Below are positions 16,448 through 25,438 of a DNA stretch of 64,000 nucleotides, in pieces. The stretch is from Streptomyces sp. M41(2017) (lineage in GTDB: Bacteria; Actinomycetota; Actinomycetes; Streptomycetales; Streptomycetaceae), in NCBI RefSeq assembly GCF_002078175.1, contig NZ_MWFK01000001.1:3286001-3350000 (forward strand). Reading direction: 5' to 3'. Below the pieces are notes generated by a model. It was not told where the DNA came from. It was given only the letters and a program-made list of their open reading frames with translations, and searched no databases. Every line of letters begins with the position of its first letter. Position 1 is the stretch's first letter. The translations under genes were made by a program, and so were the position numbers.

Positions 16448-16460
16448 TGAACCTGGTTCA
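16448..16460. promoter_or_regulatory. Perfect palindrome upstream of htrA
   Basis: TGAACCTGGTTCA: 6-bp arms around a single T, in the 139-bp gap between the anti-sigma and htrA genes and 103 bp before the htrA start. It could be an operator for a dimeric regulator; no partner is identifiable. Confidence 0.4.
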
Positions 16461-16562
16461 ATCCGGGGTGGGCCGCGCCCGCGGGAGGGATTCCGGGCGG
16501 GGCGTCGACCGGTCTGTGGTGACCGTCGGCGAGTTGTGCCGCGGGCCAGGTGTGGGGAGAGC

Positions 16563-18980
16563 ATGAACGAGGGGAAGCCCACGAAGGCGAAGTGGTGGAA
16601 CAGGCCCCGGCCGCACGGCACGGGCCCCGACACCCCACCGGCCCCTCCCGGGAACCCGGACCAGGGACCGGCCCCCGAAAGCCCTGCCGCCCAGCCGGCG
16701 GCCGAGCGGGGCGACACCGCCGAGCGTCCCGGCCACTCCGAGACCGTTCCCGCACAGCCGGGCCCGGCCGTTCGGATGGCCGAGACCGGCGAGGGCACCG
16801 CCCACGGAGACGCGCACCCGCCGACAGCGCGCGAGACAGCGCGCGAGACCGACAGCGGTGACTACGAACTTGCCCGGCCCGCCACCGACAGTGGCCCGGC
16901 GCCGGACTCCGCCCCCGCGCACCCGAACCCGGCGCCGGACTCCGCCGCCGTGCAGCCGGACCCGGTGCGGGACTCCGCCGCCGTGCAGCCGGATCCGGTG
17001 CGGGACTCGGCCCCCGTGCAGCCGGACCCGGCGCCGGACTCCGCCCCCGCGCACCCGGCCCCGGTGCGGGACTCCGCCCCCGTGCAGCCGGACCCGGCGC
17101 CGGACTCCGCCGCCGCGTACCCGGACCCGGTGCGGCACTCCACCCCCGCGCACCCGGACCCGGCGCCGGACTCCGCCGCCGCGCACCCGGACCCGGTGCG
17201 GCACTCCACCCCCGCGCACCCGGACCCGGCGCCGGACTCCGCCGCCGCGTACCCGGACCCGGCGCCGGACTCCGCCCCCGCGTACCCGGACCCGGCGCGG
17301 GAGCGCGTCCCCTCGGACACCGGATCCACCCCCCGCTCCGACCTCGGTGGCGCTCTCGACCGTGACGCCCGTTCCGACAGGCCATCCCCGGGCGTCGAGG
17401 TCGTCGGCGGCTCCCCCGAGGGACCCTCCGGTGCGGCGCCTGGCGCTCCGCACAGCCCCGACCCTGCCGCCTCGTGCCCGACCGACGACGGAACGGGCCT
17501 CCGGGAGGACGGCGACTACGAGTTGGCGCGGCCCGCTGTGGCGCGTCCGGAGCCCCTGCACGGGTCCGACCCCAACAGCACCCCTCCGTACGGCCACCCC
17601 GGCCCCTGGGCCCCCGCCCCGCCCGTCCAGCACCCCACCGCACCCCACGCCCCGGGCCCCGACCTCTCCGCCGCGATCCCGGCGCAGGCCCGGACCTCAC
17701 CCCTCGACCCCGTGCCCCAGGACGTCACGTCCCCGGCATCCGCCGCGCCGAGCGACCCGCAGCCTCCCGAGGAAGCGGTCCCCGATCCCTGGCGGAACTA
17801 CGACCCCTGGGCCGCTCCGGCGCCGCTCCAGCAGAACGGGGGCGCCGTGCCCACCGCGACGCGGCGCCGCGGGCGGACGCGGAGGACCCTCGTCCTCGGG
17901 GCCGTCGTGCTCGCGCTCGTGTCCGGCGGGGTCGGCGGCGTCGTGGGCGCGTATCTGCAGCGCAACGAGGGGGTGACGAAGGTCGAGCTGCCGCAGGCCG
18001 CCGAGGAGGCCCCCGGCCGGCCCTCGGACAGCGTGGCCGGCATCGCGGCGCACGCGCTTCCCAGCGTCGTCACCCTGCACGTGAGGGGGAGCGAGGAGGA
18101 GGGCACCGGCACCGGCTTCGTGCTCGACGGCCGCGGACACATCCTCACCAACAACCACGTGATCGAACCCGCAGGCGACAGCGGCGAGATATCCGTGACG
18201 TTCAGCGGCGGCGAGACCGCGAAGGCGAAGCTCGTCGGGCACGACAGCGGCTACGACCTCGCCGTCGTCAAGGTCACCGGCGTCTCCGGACTCACCCCCA
18301 TGCCGCTCGGGAACTCCGACAGCGTCCAGGTCGGCGACCCGGTCGTCGCCATCGGCGCCCCCTTCGACCTGGCCAACACCGTCACCTCCGGGATCATCAG
18401 CGCCAAGGAGCGGCCCATCACGGCCGGCGGCGAGAAGGGCGACGGCACCGACGTCTCGTACGTGGACGCCCTGCAGACCGACGCCCCGATCAACCCCGGC
18501 AACTCCGGCGGCCCGCTCCTCGACTCGCGGGCCCGGGTCATCGGCATCAACAGCGCCATCCGCTCCGCCGACAACGGCTCCGACCTGGAGAGCGGTCAGG
18601 CCGGCTCCATCGGCCTCGGCTTCGCCATCCCCGTGAACCAGGCCAAGCGGGTCGCCGAGGAACTCATCAACACCGGCCGGGCCACCCACCCGGTGATCGG
18701 CGTCACGCTCGACATGAACTACACGGGCGACGGCGCGCGGGTCGGCGCGAAGGCCGCCGACGGCGGTCCGGCGGTCAGCCCGCGCGGACCCGGCGCCGAG
18801 GCGGGCGTCAAGGCGGGCGACGTGATCACCGAGGTCGACGGCACGCGCGTGCACTCCGGTGAGGAACTCATCGTCAGGACCCGCGCCCACCGGCCCGGGG
18901 ACCACCTAAGGCTCACCCTGCGCCGGGGCGGAGCGGAGCGCACGGTGACCCTCGTCCTCGGGTCCGCCGACGGCGACTGA
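16563..18980 (+). CDS. htrA: HtrA/DegP-type membrane serine protease with PDZ domain
   Basis: An 805-aa S1C protease for envelope protein quality control. About 440 cytoplasmic residues, Pro/Asp/Ala-rich and including a 12-unit repeat, precede one TM helix (about 442-465, LVLGAVVLALVSGGVGGVVG). The protease domain has H532 (TNNHVIE), D565 (GYDLAVVKV) and S648 (NPGNSGGPL). A PDZ domain ends the protein (GAEAGVKAGDVITEVDGTRV). DYELARP occurs twice, flanking the repetitive stretch. The ATG at 16563 follows GGGGAGAG. It lies third in the sigE operon, the mycobacterial order. The cytoplasmic arm is far longer than in typical HtrA. Confidence 0.93.
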   Translation: MNEGKPTKAKWWNRPRPHGTGPDTPPAPPGNPDQGPAPESPAAQPAAERGDTAERPGHSETVPAQPGPAVRMAETGEGTAHGDAHPPTARETARETDSGDYELARPATDSGPAPDSAPAHPNPAPDSAAVQPDPVRDSAAVQPDPVRDSAPVQPDPAPDSAPAHPAPVRDSAPVQPDPAPDSAAAYPDPVRHSTPAHPDPAPDSAAAHPDPVRHSTPAHPDPAPDSAAAYPDPAPDSAPAYPDPARERVPSDTGSTPRSDLGGALDRDARSDRPSPGVEVVGGSPEGPSGAAPGAPHSPDPAASCPTDDGTGLREDGDYELARPAVARPEPLHGSDPNSTPPYGHPGPWAPAPPVQHPTAPHAPGPDLSAAIPAQARTSPLDPVPQDVTSPASAAPSDPQPPEEAVPDPWRNYDPWAAPAPLQQNGGAVPTATRRRGRTRRTLVLGAVVLALVSGGVGGVVGAYLQRNEGVTKVELPQAAEEAPGRPSDSVAGIAAHALPSVVTLHVRGSEEEGTGTGFVLDGRGHILTNNHVIEPAGDSGEISVTFSGGETAKAKLVGHDSGYDLAVVKVTGVSGLTPMPLGNSDSVQVGDPVVAIGAPFDLANTVTSGIISAKERPITAGGEKGDGTDVSYVDALQTDAPINPGNSGGPLLDSRARVIGINSAIRSADNGSDLESGQAGSIGLGFAIPVNQAKRVAEELINTGRATHPVIGVTLDMNYTGDGARVGAKAADGGPAVSPRGPGAEAGVKAGDVITEVDGTRVHSGEELIVRTRAHRPGDHLRLTLRRGGAERTVTLVLGSADGD
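16902..17297 (+). repeat. 33-bp tandem repeat in htrA, 12 units
   Basis: Twelve contiguous 33-bp units encode 11-residue blocks of the form PDSAPAHPDPA / RDSAPVQPDPV (residues 114-245). Variation alternates between a few block types (AAVQ, APAH, AAAY, STPAH), indicating duplication of multi-unit segments. No frameshift occurs. Confidence 0.95.
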
Positions 18981-19198
18981 GGGCCCACGGGCACCGGCGC
19001 GGGAATGACACGAACCTCACAGCGGAGGACGACACCGCAGCTCCGGACGGCAAACATCACGGAAAACCGGAGGTGCACAGCAAGTCGGAAGCCCCTGGAC
19101 AGTTCCGGACGGACGGGATCGCCGGGTACCGTTGGTCACGGCCCGGACCACGGAACACTCCCGAGGGCCGAGGACCGGACATCGCAAGGAGCTACCAG

Positions 19199-19636
19199 GT
19201 GTTCAATGACATAGGACCACTCGAGCTGGTGACGCTCGTCGTCCTCGCCGTCCTCGTGTTCGGTCCGGACAAGCTCCCGAAGATGATTCAGGACGTCACG
19301 CGCACCATCCGCAAGATCCGTGAGTTCTCGGAGAGCGCCAAGGCGGACATCCGTGACGAGCTCGGCCCCGAGTTCAAGGACTTCGAGTTCGAGGACCTGA
19401 ACCCCAAGACGTTCCTGCGCAAGCAGCTGGACAACGACGAGCTGGGGCTCAAGGAGATCCGTAACGGCTTCGACCTCAAGAAGGAGATGGCCGAGGTCAC
19501 GGACGCGGTGCACAGCCGCGAGTCCGACTCCTCCGCCTCCGCGAACGGCTCGGCCGGCGGCTCCATCGACATGACGAAGAAGCCCGAGAAGGCCGACCCG
19601 GACGAGCGCCCGCCCTACGACGCCGACGCCACCTGA
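19199..19636 (+). CDS. tatB: Sec-independent translocase protein TatB
   Basis: A 145-aa component of the twin-arginine translocase that, with TatC, binds substrate signal peptides. MFNDIGPLELVTLVVLAVLVFGPDKLPKMI is the TatA/B signature: a TM helix with Glu, the FGP hinge, then an amphipathic helix. The charged C-terminal region carries the actinobacterial FKDFEFEDLNPKTFLRKQ segment. The GTG at 19199 is set by AAGGAG at 8-nt spacing and by the conserved N-terminus. tatA and tatC are not in the window. It is the last gene of the sigE-rseA-htrA-tatB series. Confidence 0.95.
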   Translation: MFNDIGPLELVTLVVLAVLVFGPDKLPKMIQDVTRTIRKIREFSESAKADIRDELGPEFKDFEFEDLNPKTFLRKQLDNDELGLKEIRNGFDLKKEMAEVTDAVHSRESDSSASANGSAGGSIDMTKKPEKADPDERPPYDADAT

Positions 19637-19677
19637 TCCACGGCGTCAGCCGCACACCACCGAGCCGGGACGCCGAG

Positions 19678-19694
19678 CCGGCACCCCGTGCCGG
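19678..19694 (+). terminator. Possible weak hairpin after tatB
   Basis: CCGGCAC/GTGCCGG with a 3-nt loop, 42 bp after the tatB stop; further dyad symmetry follows. It is short, so tentative. Confidence 0.3.
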
Positions 19695-19907
19695 GACACG
19701 GGCCGACACACCGGCTCCGTGCCGGTGCGGCGGGGCCGGAAAGATGCCCCGCCCGGCCCGTTTCCGCCGTGTACACGCCCCACGCACCGGGCGCTTTCGC
19801 CGCCGCTCGCAGCGGTGTGGCTATGCTGCCCAGTTGTTGTGCGGACCGAAGGACGCCCGAGGGGGGCGGGCCACCCGGTCCGCCGAGAGCGAGGAGGCGT
19901 CCGGCAG

Positions 19908-20564
19908 ATGGAGACGACAAGTCGGGTAGGCGCGCAGGCGCCGGCCGCGGACGGCGGACAGCAGGTCCCCACCGCCCGGCGTACGGTCGACGGCTACCTG
20001 CTGGCGCCCTTCCCCTGGTACGGCCTCGACGAGGCCTTCACGGGGCCGCGTTGGCTGATGCAGGTGGGCATGTCGGCGGAGGGCGTCGTCGAGCACGGTT
20101 CGATCGGCCACGGCGACGAGCCGGTGGTGCGCCCCGAACCGGCCGACGACAAGGAGCGGTTCGCGGTGGTGGTCACCGTCGCCGCCAACCCCGACCGGCG
20201 CAGCGCCGACGGCACGGGCCTGCTGGAGGCCACCTCGGTCTCCTCGGCCGCCTGGCTGGCCGGTGTGGGGCTCCTGTCCTTCACCTGGCCGGGCCAGATG
20301 GACCACACGCTGCGCGACGACTGGCTGGACCAGCAGACCGAGACCGCCTGGGTGCTGGCCGACGACCTGGACGGCGCGGACTGGTCCACGCTGTCCCTCC
20401 CCGTGGACGGGGTCCCCACGACCTTCCACTACCGCGAGTCCGAGTTCGGCTGGGTGCTCGCCGGCTCCACCCAGGAGGGCGTCCACGTGGGCGCCTACGG
20501 GCGGGGCATGAGCGCGTACGGACTGGGCTTCGCGATGATCAAGGACATCGGGGCGTACGCCTAG
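19908..20564 (+). CDS. Conserved hypothetical protein
   Basis: A 218-aa cytoplasmic protein (YLLAPFPWYGLDEAFTGPRWL...) with no signal peptide or membrane helix. The ATG at 19908 follows GAGGAGG. It is rich in Trp and acidic residues, looks beta-rich, and has no recognisable catalytic motif. A TATGCT -10-like box lies at 19822-19827. It ends at a very strong convergent terminator opposite mrp. Function not recognised. Confidence 0.8.
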   Translation: METTSRVGAQAPAADGGQQVPTARRTVDGYLLAPFPWYGLDEAFTGPRWLMQVGMSAEGVVEHGSIGHGDEPVVRPEPADDKERFAVVVTVAANPDRRSADGTGLLEATSVSSAAWLAGVGLLSFTWPGQMDHTLRDDWLDQQTETAWVLADDLDGADWSTLSLPVDGVPTTFHYRESEFGWVLAGSTQEGVHVGAYGRGMSAYGLGFAMIKDIGAYA

Positions 20565-20584
20565 GACAGGCGGCCGCGGCCGGT

Positions 20585-20628
20585 ACGAAGGAGGGGCGCC
20601 GTCCGTGCGGACGGCGCCCCTCCTTCGT
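20585..20628. terminator. Convergent terminator between hypothetical gene and mrp
   Basis: 21-bp perfect arms (20585-20605/20608-20628, core GGAGGGGCGCCGTCC) with a 2-nt centre. It serves both strands. Confidence 0.9.
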
Positions 20629-20656
20629 CTGCGGACCGGGATCCCCGCACGGGCTC

Positions 20657-21790
20657 CTAGAACTTGTTGCGCGGGGTGATCCCCAGCGACATGCCCGACA
20701 GGCCGCGCTGGCGGCCGCCGAGCTTGCCCGCGATGGCGCGCAGGGCCGAGCCCGCGGGGGAGTCGGGGTCCGTCAGTACCACCGGCTTGCCCTCGTCGCC
20801 GCCCTCGCGCAGGCGGACGTCGATCGGGATGGAGCCGAGGACCGGGACCGCCGCGCCGGTGGTGCGGGTCAGGCCGTCGGCGACCGACTGGCCGCCGCCC
20901 GTGCCGAACACGTCGACCATCTCGCCGCAGTGCGGGCAGGGCAGCCCGGACATGTTCTCGACGACACCGACGATCTTCTGATGGGTCTGCACGGCGATCG
21001 AGCCCGCGCGCTCGGCGACCTCGGCCGCCGCCTGCTGCGGAGTCGTCACGACGAGGATCTCCGCGTTCGGGACGAGCTGTGCCACGGAGATCGCGATGTC
21101 GCCGGTGCCCGGCGGGAGGTCGAGGAGCAGGACGTCGAGGTCGCCCCAGTACACGTCCGCCAGGAACTGCTGGAGGGCGCGGTGCAGCATCGGGCCGCGC
21201 CACACCACCGGCGCGTTGCCCGGGGTGAACATGCCGATGGAGATGACCTTCACGCCGTGCGCGGACGGCGGCATGATCATGTTCTCGACCTGGGTCGGAC
21301 GGCCGTCCGCGCCGAGCATGCGCGGTACCGAGTGGCCGTAGATGTCGGCGTCCACGACACCGACCTTGAGGCCGTCGGCCGCCATCGCGGCCGCCAGGTT
21401 CACGGTGACCGAGGACTTGCCCACGCCGCCCTTGCCGGACGCGACCGCGTAGACGCGGGTCAGCGAGCCGGGCTTGGCGAACGGCACCTCGCGCTCGGCG
21501 GTGCCGCCCTTCAGCGCGGTCGCCAGCTCGCGGCGCTGTTCGTCGCTCATCACGTCGAGTTCGACCTCGACGGCGGTGACTCCCTCGACGCCGGCGACCG
21601 CGTCGGTCACGCGCTGCGTGATCGTGTCCCGCATCGGGCACCCGGAGACCGTCAGGTACACGGCGACCGCGACCGTGCCATCCGCGCCGATCTCCACCGA
21701 TTTGACCATCCCCAGCTCGGTGATGGGTCGGTTGATCTCGGGGTCGTTCACCGTCGCCAGTGCTTCACGCACCGCGTCTTCCGTAGCCAT
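20657..21790 (-). CDS. mrp: Mrp/NBP35 family ATPase, iron-sulfur carrier
   Basis: A 377-aa protein: an N-terminal MIP18-like (DUF59) domain (residues about 1-90; NDPEINRPITELGMV, then VSGCPMRD) and a ParA-like P-loop domain. The latter contains the deviant Walker A SGKGGVGKSSVTVNLAAAMA, Walker B LLLDLPPGTGD and the cluster-binding CPHC (SGLPCPHCGE). Proteins of this family assemble and transfer [4Fe-4S] clusters. The ATG at 21790 gives the family N-terminus (MATEDAVREAL). It heads away from the DUF1003 gene in the same direction, 44 bp behind. Conserved neighbour of tatB and MgtE-N/CBS genes. Confidence 0.94.
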   Translation of the reverse strand: MATEDAVREALATVNDPEINRPITELGMVKSVEIGADGTVAVAVYLTVSGCPMRDTITQRVTDAVAGVEGVTAVEVELDVMSDEQRRELATALKGGTAEREVPFAKPGSLTRVYAVASGKGGVGKSSVTVNLAAAMAADGLKVGVVDADIYGHSVPRMLGADGRPTQVENMIMPPSAHGVKVISIGMFTPGNAPVVWRGPMLHRALQQFLADVYWGDLDVLLLDLPPGTGDIAISVAQLVPNAEILVVTTPQQAAAEVAERAGSIAVQTHQKIVGVVENMSGLPCPHCGEMVDVFGTGGGQSVADGLTRTTGAAVPVLGSIPIDVRLREGGDEGKPVVLTDPDSPAGSALRAIAGKLGGRQRGLSGMSLGITPRNKF

Positions 21791-21834
21791 AGGGACGATG
21801 GTACGGCGCTCCCCAGGGGCCCGGGAAAGCCCCG

Positions 21835-22428
21835 TCACCGGTCGTCTACGTCACGTGCCCGCGACCGTTCCGCCGGGAATACGACGCGCTCGTCCCCTGA
21901 CCCCTCCGCGTACCGCTCCTCCAGCTCCCTGACCAGGTCCTGGAGCTCGGAGCGGATCCAGTCGCGGGTGGCCACCTCGCCGAGGCCCATCCGCAGGGCC
22001 GCGATCTCGCGGGTGAGGTACTCGGTGTCCGCGATGGAGCGTTCGTTCTGCTTGCGGTCCTGTTCGAGGTTGACCCGGTCGCGGTCGTCCTGCCGGTTCT
22101 GCGCGAGCAGGATCAGCGGGGCCGCGTAGGAGGCCTGGAGCGACAGCATCAGCGTCAGGAAGATGAACGGGTAGCCGTCGAAGCGCAGGGCGCCCGGGGC
22201 GAAGATGTTCCACAGGACCCAGACGATGATGACGATCGTCATCCAGACGATGAACCGTCCGGTGCCGAGGAAGCGGGCGATGCGCTCCGACAGCCGCCCG
22301 AAGGCCTCCGGGTCCCACTCGGGCAGGAACCGGCGCCGCGGCGGCAGCGGCTGGTCGAGCCGGCCACGACGGGGGGCCGCGGTGGCCCCGGTGGCGGCCC
22401 GCTCCCGGCTCTCGCGGTCAGCGCCCAC
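21835..22428 (-). CDS. DUF1003 membrane protein
   Basis: A 197-aa protein. A basic N-terminus (PRRGRLDQPLPPRRRFLPEWDP) precedes two TM helices (FIVWMTIVIIVWVLWNIF and FIFLTLMLSLQASYAAPLILL) with the family signature Q-x2-Y-x-A-P-L-I-L-x-A-Q-N-R-Q. A long coiled coil follows (DRDRVNLEQDRKQNERSI). The GTG at 22428 is chosen because GGAGGGGGA sits 4 nt upstream; this overlaps the preceding gene by 11 bp, so they are translationally coupled. Function unknown; consistently linked to the MgtE-N/CBS protein. Confidence 0.88.
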   Translation of the reverse strand: MGADRESRERAATGATAAPRRGRLDQPLPPRRRFLPEWDPEAFGRLSERIARFLGTGRFIVWMTIVIIVWVLWNIFAPGALRFDGYPFIFLTLMLSLQASYAAPLILLAQNRQDDRDRVNLEQDRKQNERSIADTEYLTREIAALRMGLGEVATRDWIRSELQDLVRELEERYAEGSGDERVVFPAERSRARDVDDR

Positions 22429-23815
22429 GGCGTCCCCCTCCGCCGGAACCGCCGCCCGGTCCCGCTCCGGGGTCCGCGTCCGCCCGTCCGTCCCCGGCAC
22501 GGGCGTCCTCGGCCCCCGCGTCGTCGCGTACGGCGTGCTGCACGTCCTCGGGGACGCCCTCGTCGAGGTGGAACTCCGTCTCCCGCCAGTCGTCGGGCAG
22601 CATGTGGTCCAGCACGTCGTCCACGGTCACCGCGCCGAGCAGCGAGCCGCTCTCGTCGACGACGGGCGCCGCGACCATGTCGTACGTGGCGAAGAACCCG
22701 GCGACCACGGGCAGTTCGTCCTCCGGGGCGAGCGGCTGGAGGTCGTCGTCCACCAGCGAACCGACCAGCGTGAACGGCGGGTCGCGCAGCAGCCGCTGGA
22801 AATGCACGGCGCCGAGGTACTTGCCCGTCGGCGTCTCGTCCGGCGGGCGGCACACGTAGACCTGGGCGGCGAGCGCGGGGGAGAGGTCGGGGTTGCGGAC
22901 CCGGGCCAGCGCGTCGGCGACAGTCGCGTCGGGACGCAGCACGATCGGTTCGGTGGTCATCAGACCACCCGCCGTCCGCTCCTCGTACGCCATCAGCCGG
23001 CGCACGTCGGCCGCATCGCCGGGCCGCATCAGGGTCAGCAGCCGCTCCACGTCCTCGGTGGGCAGCTCGGCGAGGAGGTCCGCTGCGTCGTCGGGGTCCA
23101 TCGCCTCCAGCACGTCGGCCGCGCGCTCCTCCTTGAGCTTGCCGAGAATCTCGATCTGGTCGTCCTCGGGCAGCTCTTCGAGCACGTCGGCCAGCCGGTC
23201 GTCGTCGAGGGCCGCGGCCACCTCCCCGCGCCGTTTCGGCGACAGGTGGTGCAGGACGTTCGCCAGGTCGGCCGGGCGCAGCTGCTCGAAGGTGGCGAGG
23301 AGGCTCTCCGCGCCCTGCCCGTCCTCCTCCAGGGCGACGCCGGTGACGGCGGACCAGTCGACGGTCAGCGTCTCGCCCTTGCTGCGCCGGAAGGTGCCGC
23401 TGCGGCCCTTGCGCACGAAGACCCGGTCGATCTCCCAGTCGCGGCGGGCCGGGAGCTGCTGGATGGACACGTCGAGGACCGTGACCTCCTCGCCCGTCTC
23501 GACGAGGGTCACGAGCCGGTCGAGGAGTTCGCCGAAGATGAGCCGTTCGGTGGGCCGTTGCTCGAAGCGGCGGACGTTCAGGACGCCGGTCGAGATGACC
23601 TGACCGGACTCGATGCCCGTCACCCGGGTCATGGGCAGGAAGATGCGGCGGCGGGTGGACAGTTCGACGACCAGGCCGAGCAGCCGGGGCGGCCGCCGGC
23701 CCACCCGCAGCATGGCGACGAGGTCCCGCACACGGCCCACCTGGTCGCCGTTGGGGTCGAAGACGGCGACACCGGCCAGGTGCGAGACGAAGATCCGGGG
23801 GGCACCTGCGGCCAT
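22418..23815 (-). CDS. Soluble PRC-barrel / MgtE-N / CBS-domain protein
   Basis: A 465-aa protein assembled like a cytosolic magnesium sensor. N-terminal PRC-barrel-like segments (VFDPNGDQVGRVRDLVA; DWEIDRVFVRKG) precede an MgtE N-terminal superhelix (LRPADLANVLHHLSPKRRGEV; VLEAMDPDDAADLLAEL) and a CBS pair (GGLMTTEPIVLRPDATV; VAAPVVDESGSLLGAVTVDDVLDHML). The MgtE membrane domain is absent. The C-terminal ~60 residues are Asp/Gly-rich. With corA about 2.5 kb away in the same direction it may tune magnesium handling, an inference from domain content only. The mycobacterial Rv1232c is the same type. Confidence 0.9.
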   Translation of the reverse strand: MAAGAPRIFVSHLAGVAVFDPNGDQVGRVRDLVAMLRVGRRPPRLLGLVVELSTRRRIFLPMTRVTGIESGQVISTGVLNVRRFEQRPTERLIFGELLDRLVTLVETGEEVTVLDVSIQQLPARRDWEIDRVFVRKGRSGTFRRSKGETLTVDWSAVTGVALEEDGQGAESLLATFEQLRPADLANVLHHLSPKRRGEVAAALDDDRLADVLEELPEDDQIEILGKLKEERAADVLEAMDPDDAADLLAELPTEDVERLLTLMRPGDAADVRRLMAYEERTAGGLMTTEPIVLRPDATVADALARVRNPDLSPALAAQVYVCRPPDETPTGKYLGAVHFQRLLRDPPFTLVGSLVDDDLQPLAPEDELPVVAGFFATYDMVAAPVVDESGSLLGAVTVDDVLDHMLPDDWRETEFHLDEGVPEDVQHAVRDDAGAEDARAGDGRADADPGAGPGGGSGGGGRRGR

Positions 23816-24001
23816 GCCCGCGCCTCCTTCGCTTCGAAGCGTTCTGTGCCGGTCTGTCCGCTCGGGTGGGCTTCAGGCTAGCCCGTCCCGGTCGGATACG
23901 CCCTGGTGGGCGGTCCGGACGGACTGCCTCCGCCGGGCGGCCGCGGCACCGGTACGCTGCCGTACGCCGCCCAGCACCGCGCACGAAAGGCAGCCCCACC
24001 T

Positions 24002-24763
24002 GTGACTGCAATTCCCCCGGGCCGTACCCGCAGAGTCGCGATGGTGGGCGCCGTGTGCGCCCTGGCGGTGACAGGGACGGCGGGGCTGTCGGGGTGCGGC
24101 AGCGAGGACCCGGACGCGGGCACGAACGGGGTCGGAAGACTGCCCGCCGCCACCATCCAGGCGAAGACGAAGAAGGCCGCCGAGGACGCGAAGACCGTAC
24201 GGCTGTCCGGGACCGTCGTCTCGAACGGCACCACGTACACCCTCGACATGCGCCTCAAGTCCGACGGCGGCACCGGCTCGGTGACCTCCAAGGGGGCCAG
24301 TTTCCGGCTGCTGCGGGTCGGCGAGCACCTCTTCCTCAAGGCCGACGCGCAGTTCTGGGCGCACCAGGACGACAAGAACGGCGACAAGCCGGGGGACACC
24401 GCCGCGGCCGACAAGCTGGAGGGCATGTACGTGAAGGTGCCGACCGGCGACCCCGCGTACAAGCGGTTCAGCGGCTTCACCGACAAGGACGTGCTGCTCG
24501 ACGGGCTGCTCGGCCTGCACGGCACGCTCGCCACGGACGGGCACCACGAGCAGGCCGGGGTCCGCACCATCCGCATCACCGGCGACAAGGGCTCGGGCGG
24601 GGCCCTGGACGTCTCGCTGAAGGGCACCCCGTACCCGCTGCTGCTGGTCCGCGCGGGCAACGCCGGCACGCTCCGGCTGACCGACTGGGGCAAGGACTTC
24701 TCGCTGGAGGAGCCGTCGGAGAAGGAGACGGTCGACTACGGGCAGCAGCTGCCCACCTCGTAG
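24002..24763 (+). CDS. Secreted lipoprotein of LppX/LprG-like appearance
   Basis: A 253-aa protein. A basic start (RTRRVAM) and hydrophobic stretch end in the lipobox LSGC (Cys near residue 32), giving a diacylglycerol-anchored protein on the outer face of the membrane. The mature part is beta-rich with GTVVSNGTTYTLDMRLKSDG, YVKVPTGDPAYKRFSGFTDKD and a C-terminal YPLLLVRAGNAGTLRLTDWG. This alternating pattern is reminiscent of LppX/LprAFG lipid-binding lipoproteins. The GTG at 24002 follows GAAAGG. The IS inserted 43 bp beyond the stop. Confidence 0.8.
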   Translation: MTAIPPGRTRRVAMVGAVCALAVTGTAGLSGCGSEDPDAGTNGVGRLPAATIQAKTKKAAEDAKTVRLSGTVVSNGTTYTLDMRLKSDGGTGSVTSKGASFRLLRVGEHLFLKADAQFWAHQDDKNGDKPGDTAAADKLEGMYVKVPTGDPAYKRFSGFTDKDVLLDGLLGLHGTLATDGHHEQAGVRTIRITGDKGSGGALDVSLKGTPYPLLLVRAGNAGTLRLTDWGKDFSLEEPSEKETVDYGQQLPTS

Positions 24764-24805
24764 CCCGCGCCCACCGGCCCGTGCCGTCGCCCGGTCCGGG
24801 GCCCG

Positions 24806-25438
24806 CTAGGAACTGTCTGACAAATGATCTTGGCTGGGTTCGCGAAGCCAGAGGATGAGTGCCGCGAGGTGGAGTCCGGCCCGGTAGCGGGCGGCGAGTT
24901 TGTCGAAGCGGGTCGCGATGGCGCGGAACTGCTTGAGCCGGTTGAAGCAGCGTTCGACGACGTTGCGGGCTTTGTAGAGGTCGCGGTCGAAGACCGGCGG
25001 TCTGCCTCCGGCCCGTCCGCGCCGCACGCGGTTGGTCTTCTGGTCGGCCTTCTCCGGGATCACTGCCCGGATGCCCCGGCCTCGCAGCATCTGGCGGATC
25101 GCCCGTGACGAATACGCTCTGTCGGCGATGACCGCATCGGGCCTGCGGCGCGGCCGGCCGACGCCTGCCCGGGGCACTCGCACGGCGTTCAGGACCTCGT
25201 CGAAGACGGTGGAGTCGTTGACGTTGCCCGGCGTGACCACGACGGCCAGGGGCAGACCCCGGCCGTCGCAGGCCAGGTGGACCTTGGTGGTCAGCCCGCC
25301 GCGGGACCGGCCGAGCGCCTGGCCAGCCGCCGTGCGTGCCGGATCTTCCAGTTCGTCCCCCGCCGCTGCCCCCTTTTGCGGGCACCGGCGGCGTGCTGGT
25401 GGGCCCGGTTCATCGTGGAGTCGACCGACACGGTCCAC
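24806..25438 (-). CDS. IS5-family transposase, C-terminal part (orfB)
   Basis: Carries the second catalytic Asp (VIADRAYSS) and the Glu (ARNVVERCFNRLKQFRAIATRFDK) of the DDE transposase. The coordinates given are the maximal open frame; the functional product is made by a -1 shift from orfA. The two frames meet at a run of four A and five G (25377-25369 on the minus strand), a plausible slippage site. The stop codon TAG lies in the CTAG target duplication and not in the element. Confidence 0.85.
   Translation of the reverse strand: MDRVGRLHDEPGPPARRRCPQKGAAAGDELEDPARTAAGQALGRSRGGLTTKVHLACDGRGLPLAVVVTPGNVNDSTVFDEVLNAVRVPRAGVGRPRRRPDAVIADRAYSSRAIRQMLRGRGIRAVIPEKADQKTNRVRRGRAGGRPPVFDRDLYKARNVVERCFNRLKQFRAIATRFDKLAARYRAGLHLAALILWLREPSQDHLSDSS

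Noticed and set aside
19821..21641. Long 606-codon minus-strand open frame
   Set aside because: It overlaps the hypothetical gene at 19908 and mrp, whose frames carry clear motifs; its translation is Arg/Gly/Pro-rich shadow sequence.
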